Of a stretch of DNA of 64,000 nt, positions 27,590-36,420 are shown one piece after another. The translations under genes were made by a program, and so were the position numbers. Each line of letters opens with the position of its first letter. Within the stretch, counting starts at the first letter, position 1. The stretch spans positions 124,001 to 188,000 of the forward strand of contig NZ_CP109137.1 in the NCBI RefSeq assembly GCF_035918095.1, given 5' to 3'. The notes under the pieces were generated by a model. That model had not been told where the DNA came from. It searched no databases and worked only from the letters and a program-made list of their open reading frames with translations. Origin of the DNA: Streptomyces sp. NBC_01750 (GTDB taxonomy: Bacteria; Actinomycetota; Actinomycetes; Streptomycetales; Streptomycetaceae).

Positions 27590-28049
27590 GAGTCACCATT
27601 CCGGGCGTCGGGGAGCGGACTGCCCATATGCTGCTGGCCGAGCTCGGCCCGGACATGACCGCCTTTCCCACCGCCGACCACCTCGTCTCAGGGCGGAGTT
27701 CGCCCCACGAACCGTCCAGTCCGGAAGGAAGAACACCTCCGCGCCCACCGGCAAAGGCAACCCCTGGACCAAGGGCGCCATCGGCGAGGCCGCGTTATCC
27801 GCCTCGCTCCAACTCCTTCCTCGGCGCCCGCTACAAACGCATCGTCAAGCGCCGAGGCCGCAAGAGAACCCTGGTAGCCGTCGGCCACTCGCTCCTGGTC
27901 ATCGTCTGGCACCTGCTGAACGACCCCGAGACCCGTACACCGACCTCGGCCACGACCATCACCTCGTCGACCCCACCCGGCGAACCCGCGACCTGGTCCG
28001 CCAGCTCCAAGCCCTCGGCCACGACGTCACCCTCGCTCCCGCAGCCTGA
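27590..28049 (+). pseudogene. IS110-family transposase remnant
   Basis: Only the C-terminal transposase-20 part is left. TIPGVGERTAHMLLAELG is followed by LGARYKRIVKRRGRKRTLVA and LVIVWHLLNDP, then TDLGHDHHLVDP in a different frame. At least two frameshifts separate these blocks. It begins directly at the right border of the IS630-like element, so the front half was lost in that rearrangement. Confidence 0.7.
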
Positions 28050-28444
28050 CCAGCCAACTCCCCAAAGCTCAGGCCAACGAACGCTTCAGCATGCCCTGAC
28101 CTGGGGGATTTTCCGTTCAGGCACTCACGTCGAATCCGACGTCGCCTTCGCCGTCCACGTCGGTGCGCAGGGCAAGGCGAGGCACTTCTGACCGAGGCGG
28201 ACCTCCGCGACGCGGTCGCCGCCGGCGACGTCGGAGCCGGACTTCCATCGCCACAGCGGCAGGATCTCCGGACCGAACACCCTGCGTACGAGCAGCAGGT
28301 CGCCCAGGCCCTCGCCGCCGTCCAGCCCGAGCTACTACTCGAAGGGGTCGGCGATCAGTGCCGTGCCCACACAGCGGAAGCCGAGTCGTGCGTAGATCCG
28401 CTACTGGTTGTATTGAGCCATATCACCTCCGTAGTCTGGCAGTT
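28050..28444 (+). promoter_or_regulatory. Spacer with candidate promoter for the TIR operon
   Basis: No gene is visible in 28050-28400. Just before the TIR gene, TTGTAT (28408-28413) and TAGTCT (28432-28437) lie 18 bases apart and could be -35 and -10 boxes. The GTG start at 28445 is then only seven bases past the -10 box with no Shine-Dalgarno sequence, which would make a leaderless mRNA, common in actinomycetes. This is inference only. Confidence 0.35.
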
Positions 28445-29017
28445 GTGGACGCGGTCGTCTTTGCCCTCACTGCCATCGGAACCATCGCTGGTGTCATCAG
28501 TGCCTATTTCACCTATGTGGCCATCCGCCACCAGCTGTCGAGAAGACGGCGGTCGCTCCCTGCGCCACCCCGCCTGAGCAGCGGAGCCGACGCACGGAGC
28601 GATCCGGCGGAGTACGACGTGTTCGTCTCCCACAGCCGCCAGGACGCCGAGTGGGTGACAGCTTTCGTCGAACGACTTCAGGGGGCGGGGCTGAGGGTGG
28701 CGTCCGACGAGATCGTGTTGCGGCCGGGGGACGTACTCATCCACTCCGTCGAAGAGGCGATCCGACGCGCGACACATGGCCTTCTCGTCTTCAGCCCGGC
28801 TTCGATGGACGACGGGTGGACCAAACAGGAGTACGCCACACTGATGCAGCGCTCCATCGAGACCGGTCAAAGGTTCATCCCCGTCCTGATCGGTTCCGTT
28901 GAGCTGCCGGAGTTCGCTGCCAATCGCCACTACTGCGACTTCCGCGGTCTGGACGGCCGCGCGTACCAGCGGCGCGTGGACGAGATCGCCCGGGCCCTGC
29001 GAGGCGACGATGCCTGA
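28445..29017 (+). CDS. Membrane-anchored TIR-domain protein
   Basis: 190 residues from the GTG at 28445. Residues 3-27 form one transmembrane helix (VVFALTAIGTIAGVISAYF), then a basic linker, then a TIR domain: VFVSHSRQDAEWV, a DEIVLRPGD loop, LLVFSPASMDDGWTKQEY. The Glu of KQEY is in the position of the catalytic Glu of NAD-cleaving TIRs. Its stop overlaps the next gene's start (ATGCCTGA), so the two are coupled. The second half is nearly identical to the TIR of the next protein (VELPEFAANRxYCDFRG), indicating tandem duplication. Likely an effector or membrane-localised partner of the downstream receptor. Confidence 0.85.
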   Translation: MDAVVFALTAIGTIAGVISAYFTYVAIRHQLSRRRRSLPAPPRLSSGADARSDPAEYDVFVSHSRQDAEWVTAFVERLQGAGLRVASDEIVLRPGDVLIHSVEEAIRRATHGLLVFSPASMDDGWTKQEYATLMQRSIETGQRFIPVLIGSVELPEFAANRHYCDFRGLDGRAYQRRVDEIARALRGDDA

Positions 29018-32000
29018 CGTGTTCATCTCCTACGCTCCTGACGACACCGCGTGGGTACACGCGCTGGCGGACCGGCTCCGCCAAGCGGACCTCCAAGTCG
29101 CTTACGACGAGGTCGTCCTGGGCCCTGGCGACGTCGTCGTGCACGGGCTGGAAGCCGCGATCCGGACCACGGCCACCGGTCTGCTGATCTTCAGCGCTGC
29201 CGCTCAGGCCAGCTCCTGGGTCCGCGAGGAGTACGCCACGCTGATGCGCCGCACCATCGCCGGGGAGCAGAGGTTCATCCCCGTCATGCTCGAGGACGTC
29301 GAGCTGCCGGAGTTCGCTGCCAATCGCCGCTATTGTGACTTCCGCGGTGTGGACGGCCATGAGTACCAGCGGCGCGTTGCCGCACTAGTCAGTGCGATTC
29401 GAGGCGAGCGATCGGAGCACGAGACGGCCTCCCCGCGTCCGGTCCCCGGGAGCGGGCTGCGCCCGGAAGGCCCGCGACGTTTCGTCCTCCGGCTCGGCGT
29501 CGACCAGGTCACCTTCGGCCCCGACGGCGGTGTCGCGTCGGAGCACGAACCGTCCGTGGCCGGCCCGCGCCTCGATGACCTGGTATGGCGCCTGGAGAAC
29601 ACGCTACGAAACCCCGGACGCCCATTCCAGAGCGCCAGCGGCGAGGGCGGACCAGAGACGCTGCTGACCGAGTGCGGCCGGGAACTGGGCAGACTCTTCC
29701 TTTCCGGCCGGGCGGGGGAAGCCCTGGCTTGCGAAGTGGCGAGGGCCGAGGCGATGAATGCGTCCTTGCGCCTGGGGCTCGAGGTCGACGGCGAGCTGTC
29801 CGAGCTGCCATGGGAGACCCTTGCCGTCCCCGGCTGCACGACACCACTGGCACTGCATCCGCGCGTTCAGATGTACCGCCGGACCACGGCGGAGGCCACT
29901 CCGGGGATAGCCATTCCCGGGCCGCTGCGCATCCTCGTGGCGGTGGCGAGTCCCGAGGGGGCCGGCGGAGGGCCTCTGCTGGATCTTGAGGCGGAGCTCG
30001 CCAAGATCCTCGACGCTGTCGAGTCCGCGCGCCACCGCGCCCATGTACGCATCCTGAATCAGGGCACGCTCTCGGCCGTCCGGACAGCGCTCCTCCAAGA
30101 GCGTTACCATGTGCTCCACGTCTCCTGTCACGCCGAGCCTGGTGTGCTGCTGATGGAGGACGAAGCAGGAGGAACGGACCGGGTCGACTCCGACCGGTTC
30201 GTCCGGCAGGCGCTTCCGCCCGACCGAGGCGTGCCGCTGATGGTGCTCTCGGGCTGTTCCACGGCCCGCGCCAGGGCGGGAGGGCCCGCGCCGGAAGAGT
30301 CGCTCGGAAGCCTTGCCCGCGGGCTGTCGGCCGCCGGGGTGCCTGCGGTACTCGCCATGACCGCGGCGGTCACCGACTCCTACGCGACGGCGCTGACCGG
30401 ACGACTCTATGGCGAGTTGAGCCTCCGTGCCTCGCCGGAAGTGCTTCCGGCTTTCTGCGACGCACGCCGCCTGCTCGAGGAGGAACGCCGCCACCTGCCC
30501 AGCGGCCAGAAGGGTGACTCGCGTGCGGAGTGGGCCACCCCCGCGCTGTTCCTGCGCGGGCCGTCGTTGCCGCTGGTCGGCGCGGACAGCGGCTTCGAGC
30601 AAATTCCCGCGCTGGCCGAGGCGCAGTTCCCGGACGGAGTGCCCCTGCGCAAGGTCGGCGAGTTCGTCGGGCGCCGCAGCGAGCTGCGTACGCTGTCGAG
30701 TTCGCTGCGCGGTGACACACCGGGCGTGGTCCTGCACGGTATCGGGGGAATCGGTAAGAGCACGCTGGCAGCCCAGCTCCTGCGCCGCCTGGGAGATGAC
30801 ACCGGGTGTGTCGTGTCCGCGATCGGACAGACGTCCGTGGACCAAATCCTCGACGATCTCGCACGTGCGCTCGTGCGAACAAGCGACGACGAGGAGGCTC
30901 GACGAGTCGCCTCCTTGCTACGCCAACCGCGACACTCCTGGCCGAACCGCCTCAGGGAGCTCGGACCGCTGCTCGGGCAAACCCGGGTGACTCTCCTGCT
31001 GGACAACTTCGAGGACAACCTGCGCTCGGCCGAAGGGGGCTGGCAAGTGCGGGACCAGGAACTCGCCGAGTTCCTCGCCAGCTGGATCCGCACCCCAGGA
31101 AGGCACCGGCTGCTCGTCACCAGCCGCTATCCCTTTCCCCTGCCGCGACGCGCCGACCGTCGGCTGACCGGGCATCAGCTCGGACCGTTATCCTGGCCCG
31201 AAGCCCGCAAGCTGATGTGGCGCCTTCCGGCGCTGGACGCGCTCTCCCCGTGTGATCAGGAGCGGGCCTATGCCGGTGTCGGCGGACATCCCCGCACGTT
31301 CGAATACCTCGACGCGCTCCTGCGCGGCGGCCGCGCCCGTTTCGCGGATGTATCCGAACGCATCGAAGCCCTTCTCGAGAGCCGCGGCGTCGGCGACCCG
31401 CGTGGCTGGCTGCGCACCGCGGGCTCCGACCTGGACAGCGCCCTGGCCGCGAGCATCACGCTGTCCGTCGACGACGCCCTGTTGCACGAATTAATCGGCC
31501 TGCTCAGCCCGTTCGCGCTGGGGGTGCTGGCCAGAGCCTCGGTCTACCGACTGCCCGTGGATAAGGGGGCCTTGGCGGGGCCACTGGCCGAGCCCGGCAT
31601 GCATCCGCCGGACGCCGAGCCGGTGCACCTCGATGACGTGATCGACATTCTCACCGACTTCGGCCTGCTCAGCCGCATCACGCCAGCCGGGCAGCCCCTG
31701 GACGCGCCCTCCGTCTTCCTCGTCCACCGGTGGACGGCCGGCACCCTTGCCAGGCTCCTCGAACCCGAAGTCCTCCGCGCTGCCCACCAGGCAGCGGCGC
31801 AGCACTGGCACGGGCGTATCAAGGCACGGCTGGGGAGCGCCTCTGGCGAGACGGAGAACGTCGCCGATGCGATCGAGGGCCGCTTCCATTTCCACGCGGC
31901 CGGTGATGTCGACACCGCCGCCGTCATCACCCGCCAAGTCTGTCATCTCCTGCACACCTGGGGAGCATGGAACTGGGAAGAACGACTGCTGAGAGAGACT

Positions 32001-33023
32001 CTCGGCTGGCTGCCGCCGGATGACGCGGAAGCCGCCTCATTCCTCAACGACCTCGGCATCCTCGCCCAGGACCAGGGAAGGTCCGACCAGGCCCTGGCCC
32101 TTTACAAGCGGGCCCTGGCCGTCCTTGAAGGCTCGGGTGACCGAGCCGGAACGTCCGCGGTACTCCACCAGATCGGCCGAATCTCCGAAGGGCGCGGAGA
32201 CCTGGACGATGCCGTAGCCCACTACGAGCAGTCCCTGGCAGTCGCGGAAGAATTCCGCCTACCGTTGGGGATCGCCCACGCACATCATCAGCTCGGCCGG
32301 ATCGACCTCATGCGAGGAAAGTACGACCGGGGGCGGCTCCGGATCCAGCATGCTTTGGACACCTTCGAGGAAGAGAACGACCACGAGGGCATCGCAGACA
32401 GCCACCACCAACTAGGCAATGCCAACCTTCTCACAGGAAACCTCGAAAGCGCTGCTCAGCATTTTCGGACGGCCCTCAGGATCCACGCAGGGCTTTACAA
32501 CCGCTTCGGCGTCGCGCGCATGCACATGTGTCTCGGTGGTGTCGCCAGCCACCGGGGAGACATGGACTCGGCTCGGACGCACCTACGGCAGGCACTGTCC
32601 ATACGGGAGGATCTCGGCGACCTCATCGGCATGGCCAACTGCCACAGAGACCTCGGAGTGCTCGCCACCCTCACCGGCGATTACGACGGGGCGCTGCGCT
32701 ACTTCGAGCAGGCGCTCACCGTATTCGAAGAAGAGCACTACCAACTAGGCATCGGACGCGCCCACAGCGGCCTGGCAGACCTCTTCACCAGACGAGAACA
32801 GACCGAGCAGGCAATCGACCATGCCCTGGTCAGCTTGGGAATCTTTCTCGGTCTGGAGGCACCGCCAGAAATCCGTGAGGTGCTGTCGCTGCTGAAGCGC
32901 CAGCGCCGACAGGTGGGAAATGAAGCGTTTCATCGGCTGCTCAGCCTCCACCTTGACGACGCATCAGTCACGAACGTAATCCAGGCACTCGGGCCCGAAG
33001 ACACCGACGGGCAGTCGAGCTGA
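29010..33023 (+). CDS. TIR - CHAT - STAND (NB-ARC) - TPR protein
   Basis: 1337 residues. An N-terminal TIR domain spans residues 1-135 (VFISYAPDDTAWV; putative catalytic Glu in WVREEY). A CHAT caspase-like domain spans about 160-520, with His in VLHVSCHAEP (374) and Cys in MVLSGCSTA (416). An NB-ARC/STAND NTPase follows, with P-loop HGIGGIGKST at 576-585 and VTLLLDNFED near 660. A winged-helix region and seven or so TPRs fill about 1005-1270. Two different effector folds, TIR (NADase) and CHAT (protease), therefore sit on one receptor. It overlaps the upstream TIR gene by eight bases. The layout is that of an NLR-like defence protein; the trigger is unknown. Confidence 0.9.
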   Translation: MPDVFISYAPDDTAWVHALADRLRQADLQVAYDEVVLGPGDVVVHGLEAAIRTTATGLLIFSAAAQASSWVREEYATLMRRTIAGEQRFIPVMLEDVELPEFAANRRYCDFRGVDGHEYQRRVAALVSAIRGERSEHETASPRPVPGSGLRPEGPRRFVLRLGVDQVTFGPDGGVASEHEPSVAGPRLDDLVWRLENTLRNPGRPFQSASGEGGPETLLTECGRELGRLFLSGRAGEALACEVARAEAMNASLRLGLEVDGELSELPWETLAVPGCTTPLALHPRVQMYRRTTAEATPGIAIPGPLRILVAVASPEGAGGGPLLDLEAELAKILDAVESARHRAHVRILNQGTLSAVRTALLQERYHVLHVSCHAEPGVLLMEDEAGGTDRVDSDRFVRQALPPDRGVPLMVLSGCSTARARAGGPAPEESLGSLARGLSAAGVPAVLAMTAAVTDSYATALTGRLYGELSLRASPEVLPAFCDARRLLEEERRHLPSGQKGDSRAEWATPALFLRGPSLPLVGADSGFEQIPALAEAQFPDGVPLRKVGEFVGRRSELRTLSSSLRGDTPGVVLHGIGGIGKSTLAAQLLRRLGDDTGCVVSAIGQTSVDQILDDLARALVRTSDDEEARRVASLLRQPRHSWPNRLRELGPLLGQTRVTLLLDNFEDNLRSAEGGWQVRDQELAEFLASWIRTPGRHRLLVTSRYPFPLPRRADRRLTGHQLGPLSWPEARKLMWRLPALDALSPCDQERAYAGVGGHPRTFEYLDALLRGGRARFADVSERIEALLESRGVGDPRGWLRTAGSDLDSALAASITLSVDDALLHELIGLLSPFALGVLARASVYRLPVDKGALAGPLAEPGMHPPDAEPVHLDDVIDILTDFGLLSRITPAGQPLDAPSVFLVHRWTAGTLARLLEPEVLRAAHQAAAQHWHGRIKARLGSASGETENVADAIEGRFHFHAAGDVDTAAVITRQVCHLLHTWGAWNWEERLLRETLGWLPPDDAEAASFLNDLGILAQDQGRSDQALALYKRALAVLEGSGDRAGTSAVLHQIGRISEGRGDLDDAVAHYEQSLAVAEEFRLPLGIAHAHHQLGRIDLMRGKYDRGRLRIQHALDTFEEENDHEGIADSHHQLGNANLLTGNLESAAQHFRTALRIHAGLYNRFGVARMHMCLGGVASHRGDMDSARTHLRQALSIREDLGDLIGMANCHRDLGVLATLTGDYDGALRYFEQALTVFEEEHYQLGIGRAHSGLADLFTRREQTEQAIDHALVSLGIFLGLEAPPEIREVLSLLKRQRRQVGNEAFHRLLSLHLDDASVTNVIQALGPEDTDGQSS

Positions 33024-33236
33024 ACGGTGTGCTGCCGAGCAAGAAGGTGAGGGGGCTGTTCGTGGCCGAGCTGCACGATGCCGCATCGGTAACGGCATGG
33101 GCGCTGACCGCGACCTGGCAGTTCGCCCATCCAGGCGGTGTGGGGCTGGTCGTCGGCGGGCGCGGCCGGGACCGGGACGTAGATCTCGGGCCGGACGGTG
33201 ACCTTGGCGGGGGGCGACTCGCCACGTCGGCAAGTG
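33024..33236. other. Region before the first CRISPR array (possible leader side)
   Basis: 213 bases, GC-rich. On the repeat orientation used by E. coli-type I-E arrays this should be the leader side, but it lacks the AT-rich character of known leaders. On the minus strand a coding-like stretch (VTVRPEIYVPVPAAPADDQP) can be read, possibly a remnant that replaced the original leader. I do not recognise it. Confidence 0.35.
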
Positions 33237-33570
33237 CTGCTCCCCGCACCCGCGGGGATGGTCCCGATGCCGTCGCCGGGGCCGTGTACCGAATGAACTG
33301 CTCCCCGCACCCGCGGGGATGGTCCCTGGACCCGTCAGATGTGGAGTCGCTGACCCGACTGCTCCCCGCACCCGCGGGGATGGTCCCTCCAGCGCCATTA
33401 CCCCAGCACCCCCTGCAGTCTGCTCCCCGCACCCGCGGGGATGGTCCCAGAGACACGCTCTTGGTGTACGCGTAGAAGCGCTGCTCCCCGCACCCGCGGG
33501 GATGGTCCCGGGTCCGCCTGCTCGCTGGTGATCTGGTTGACCTGCTCCCCGCACCCGCGGGGATGGTCCC
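33237..33570 (+). CRISPR. Type I-E-like CRISPR array 1 (6 repeats, 5 spacers)
   Basis: Six essentially identical 29-bp repeats start at 33237, 33298, 33359, 33420, 33481 and 33542, each 61 bases apart, giving 32-bp spacers. Each repeat begins CTGCTCCCCGCACCC and ends GGGGATGGTCCC, with a GC hairpin in the middle, as in type I-E repeats (compare the CCCCGC...GCGGGG core of E. coli). No cas gene is present in the window, so processing would need Cascade from elsewhere. The spacers all differ from one another; their targets cannot be judged here. Confidence 0.95.
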
Positions 33571-33752
33571 CGCTGGATCGGGCCACCGACGAAACTCAGT
33601 GTCTGCGGTTTTCTGGCGTTATATAGGTGACCGGTCCCGTAACGGAATCTGGAGATTCCCTAAAACGGGCTCCAGCCACTCAGCGCAGCGGATGTCACAG
33701 TCGGCCCCTAGTGTGCTCGAAGAGATAAGCACCAGAGCGAGGAGGAACGCAG
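33571..33752 (+). promoter_or_regulatory. Lower-GC spacer with palindrome before the DUF6461 gene
   Basis: Immediately after array 1 the sequence becomes less GC-rich (for example GCGTTATATAGGTG near 33617-33630). A perfect palindrome GGAATCTGGAGATTCC at 33644-33659 is nested in CCCGT...ACGGG (33636-33669). It is a candidate operator for the DUF6461 gene. GGAGG at 33741-33745 is that gene's ribosome binding site. Confidence 0.45.
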
Positions 33753-34379
33753 GTGACGGGGCTCGATTGGATGTACGGCCGGGATCTTCCGCTGTTGAGT
33801 CTGACCTTCGCGCGTGGCCTCACTGCGCGAGAGCTGCTGGAGCGGATGGGCGCGGATGACAGCCTGGCCCTGCGCAGCCAGGAGGACTTCGACGACGAGT
33901 TCGGTGATTTGCTCTACGCCGAGGACTCGTATGTCGTCAGCGCGGGCCGGCACGGGGAGTGGGCATGGGCGTGGGAGCACGACAGCTGGCAGTGTGTCGC
34001 TGACGATCGGCTGGTCTGCGATGTCTCGATGGGGACGCAGGCCCTGGTACTTCACGCCAACGAAAAGCCCATGGTGGAGTTCCGCTACGCCGAGAACGGG
34101 CACCTGATCACCGGCATCAACACCGTGATGGGCCTCCACCCGGATCACTACACGGGCTGCGACCCACACAGGTTCATCCCCGCAATGCGCGCGCTGGATG
34201 CCGCGCCCGGGAACGGGGACTACGGCCCGCTGGGTCCACGAGGCCTGTTCTTCCGCCTCGCCGAAGACCTCGGCGTCGGTCTCCCCCACGCCGATCTGAC
34301 CACCAACCCGGTACTCAGCGCCGAACTCCAGCCCAGGCCGGACATCGACGCCCGACCGCCCGAATCAGCGGCTCCGTAG
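33753..34379 (+). CDS. DUF6461-family protein between the CRISPR arrays
   Basis: 208 residues from a GTG seven bases after GGAGG. The layout (a Trp near the start, LTARELLERMGAD, WAWAWEHDSW, then TGCDPHRFIPAMR) is that of DUF6461 proteins, common in Streptomyces and of unknown function. It sits exactly between two CRISPR arrays. Its 3' end and downstream sequence are duplicated beside relic CRISPR repeats at 18.3-18.6 kb. Either the gene is carried with the array, or it inserted into one array and split it. Confidence 0.7.
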   Translation: MTGLDWMYGRDLPLLSLTFARGLTARELLERMGADDSLALRSQEDFDDEFGDLLYAEDSYVVSAGRHGEWAWAWEHDSWQCVADDRLVCDVSMGTQALVLHANEKPMVEFRYAENGHLITGINTVMGLHPDHYTGCDPHRFIPAMRALDAAPGNGDYGPLGPRGLFFRLAEDLGVGLPHADLTTNPVLSAELQPRPDIDARPPESAAP

Positions 34380-34443
34380 TACACCCGCCTAATGAACGGG
34401 CCCGTCTTTCGTCACCCCAGACCACGCATTTCGTCACCAGTTC

Positions 34444-35902
34444 ATGGTCCCCCGGCATCGCCAGAGTCGCGCACTCCGTAGCACTGCTCCCCACACCCGC
34501 GGGGATGGTCCCCGAACGGCATCGCCCGCGCGTGGCCGGTCTATCTGCTCCCCGCACCCACGGGGATGGTCCCGCCGGCTCCATCAAGGCCAGGCTCGCC
34601 GGGAACTGCTCCCCGCACCCGCGGGGATGGTCCCGTCGTCTACGCCGCGCAGACTAGGGGCATGGCCTGCTCCCCGCACCCGCGGGGATGGTCCCCACAT
34701 GCAGGTGGACTACCGGCCCGACACGCACTGCTCCCCGCGCCCGCGGCGATGGTCCCAACCGGACCCTGTCCCTGGTCAACACGGGCCACTGCTCCCCGCT
34801 CCTGCGGGATGGTCCTGACATGATGGAGCTGCTGCTCCGCGACATCAACTGCTCTCCGCAGCCGCGGGGATTGATCCCCCGGAACTGACCGGAACCGACG
34901 TCGGCAAGAACTGCTCCCCGCACCCGCGGGTATCGTCCCCACCAGTCCCGTTGGACGGGGATGGTCCCAACTCCCAGGGCATGCGGCTCAACTACTGGGT
35001 TTGCTCCCTGCACCCGCGGGGATGGTACCCGGACCGTGCGCACGTCGCCAGCCGCCTGGGCCTGCTTCCCGCGCCCGCGGGGATGGTCCCCAGCCGGTCC
35101 GCTCCTGCACCAGTTCGTGGATTTGCCCCGCCTCCGCGGGGATGGTCCCGGCGGTTACGACATCCAGGTGGCCACCGGCCACCGGCCACTGCTCCCTGCA
35201 CCCTGCACCCTGCACCCGTGGGGATGGTCCCCAGTCCAGTGCGAACTGTTGGATGCTGAGGTACTGCTTCCCGCACCCGCGGGGATGGTCCCACCCCGAC
35301 CGCCAACTCTCGCGCAACGGCCGGCTGCTCCCCGCACCCGCGGGGATGGTCCCGCCGCCGACGCCATGCCGCCCAACCGGTCCGTCTGCTCCCCGCACCC
35401 GCGGGGATGGTCCCTGGTCCCGGCGATCGCCCGCGCCTACATCCCCCTGCTCCCCGCACCCGCGGGGATGGTCCCGACGAGCTGTACGCCGCGATCGGCA
35501 CGCCTCGCTGCTCCCTGCACCCGCGGGGATGGTCCCAGCCTTGGTCAGCGCGATCGACCCGGCGAGTTCTGCTCCGCGCACCCGCGGGGATGGTCCCTAC
35601 TGGATCCACTCCGCAGGCCAGGCCCACAACTGCTCCCCGCACCCGCGGGGATGGTCCCCCGCGCCGCTGGCGCATCGGCCACAAGCCCAGCTGCTCCCCG
35701 CACCCGCGGGGATGGTCCCGTGACCAGGTCGCCGATGGCGATCTGGGACAACTACTCCCCGCAGCCGCGGGGATGGTCCCTGTCTGCATATGGAGTTCGT
35801 GTTTCTGTCGACCTGCTCCCCGCACCCGCGGGGATGGTCCCCTCGGCTGGGGTCGAGCGACCTCGTTGGATGACTGCTCCCCGCACACGCGGGGATGATC
35901 CC
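34444..35902 (+). CRISPR. Type I-E-like CRISPR array 2 (about 25 repeat units, half degenerate)
   Basis: Same repeat as array 1. It opens with a truncated unit (ATGGTCCC, 34444-34451), then units start at 34484, 34545, 34606, 34667, 34728, 34789, 34849 and 34911. A half unit at 34956 follows, then 35001, 35062, 35122, 35189 and 35264, and then every 61 bases from 35325 to 35874. Spacers are mostly 32 bp. Units between 34728 and 35231 carry substitutions and indels; the one at 35189 is expanded by a CTGCACC triplication. From 35325 rightward most units are near-perfect. The last unit has two changes, as expected at a trailer end. No cas genes nearby. Confidence 0.95.
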
Positions 35903-35954
35903 GCGCAAAGCCCCCGGCCCACAAGGCGGTGCAACCTGAGAGCGGGGGCTGACG

Positions 35955-36107
35955 GTGGCGTCTGCCCCCAGCGCTTACATCGGCGGCCCGGGGCTGCGGC
36001 GTGTGAGCGCGGTGCCCGCAGGCGCATTGGTCGGTTGGACGGCGTCGGACGGGTTCATCTCGCTGGCCCGTGAACAGGCCACCCGTCTGCGAGCAAAGAC
36101 AGCATGA
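35955..36107 (+). CDS. Possible 50-residue ORF after array 2
   Basis: A GTG-started frame reading VASAPSAYIGGPGLRRVSAV to LAREQATRLRAKTA. The composition is coding-like, but there is no clear ribosome binding site and no recognised family, so it may be the tail of a lost gene. Just before it, AGCCCCC (35907-35913) and GGGGGCT (35944-35950) could pair as a weak terminator for the array. From 36108 to 36420 I see no supportable gene. Confidence 0.25.
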   Translation: MASAPSAYIGGPGLRRVSAVPAGALVGWTASDGFISLAREQATRLRAKTA

Positions 36108-36420
36108 GAGTTATCGTGCAGGCCGCGATATCAGGGCTGCTGGTCCAGCTCGGACACACACCGTCGCCGAAACGGCCGGACGGAGGCAACCTGGTGTCCT
36201 TGCCAGCTCGGTCACTGCGCCGGACCACGGTGACGGGTAGGTGTGCGAACCGCCGGGGCCCGCCCGCCTGGTCATGATGGGGATCCGAGCTGGCGCGGTT
36301 GTATCTGCCCACTCCATGGACGGACGACCGTGAACGCTGCCGTCGGTCCGGCAGTCAGGACGATCGCCTTTCAGACGAAAGTGGCGATGGCCAAGGCGTG
36401 GTCCGAAAGGCCATCGCGGA

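Noticed and set aside
648..35902. CRISPR-associated transposon linking the Tn7-like operon to the arrays
   Set aside because: The arrays lie about 30 kb away, there are no cas genes, and no transposon ends enclose both. The co-occurrence is only suggestive.
34961..36073. Open frames reading repeated PRTRGDGP or HPRGWS peptides across the CRISPR arrays
   Set aside because: They are translations of the 29-bp repeats, not proteins.
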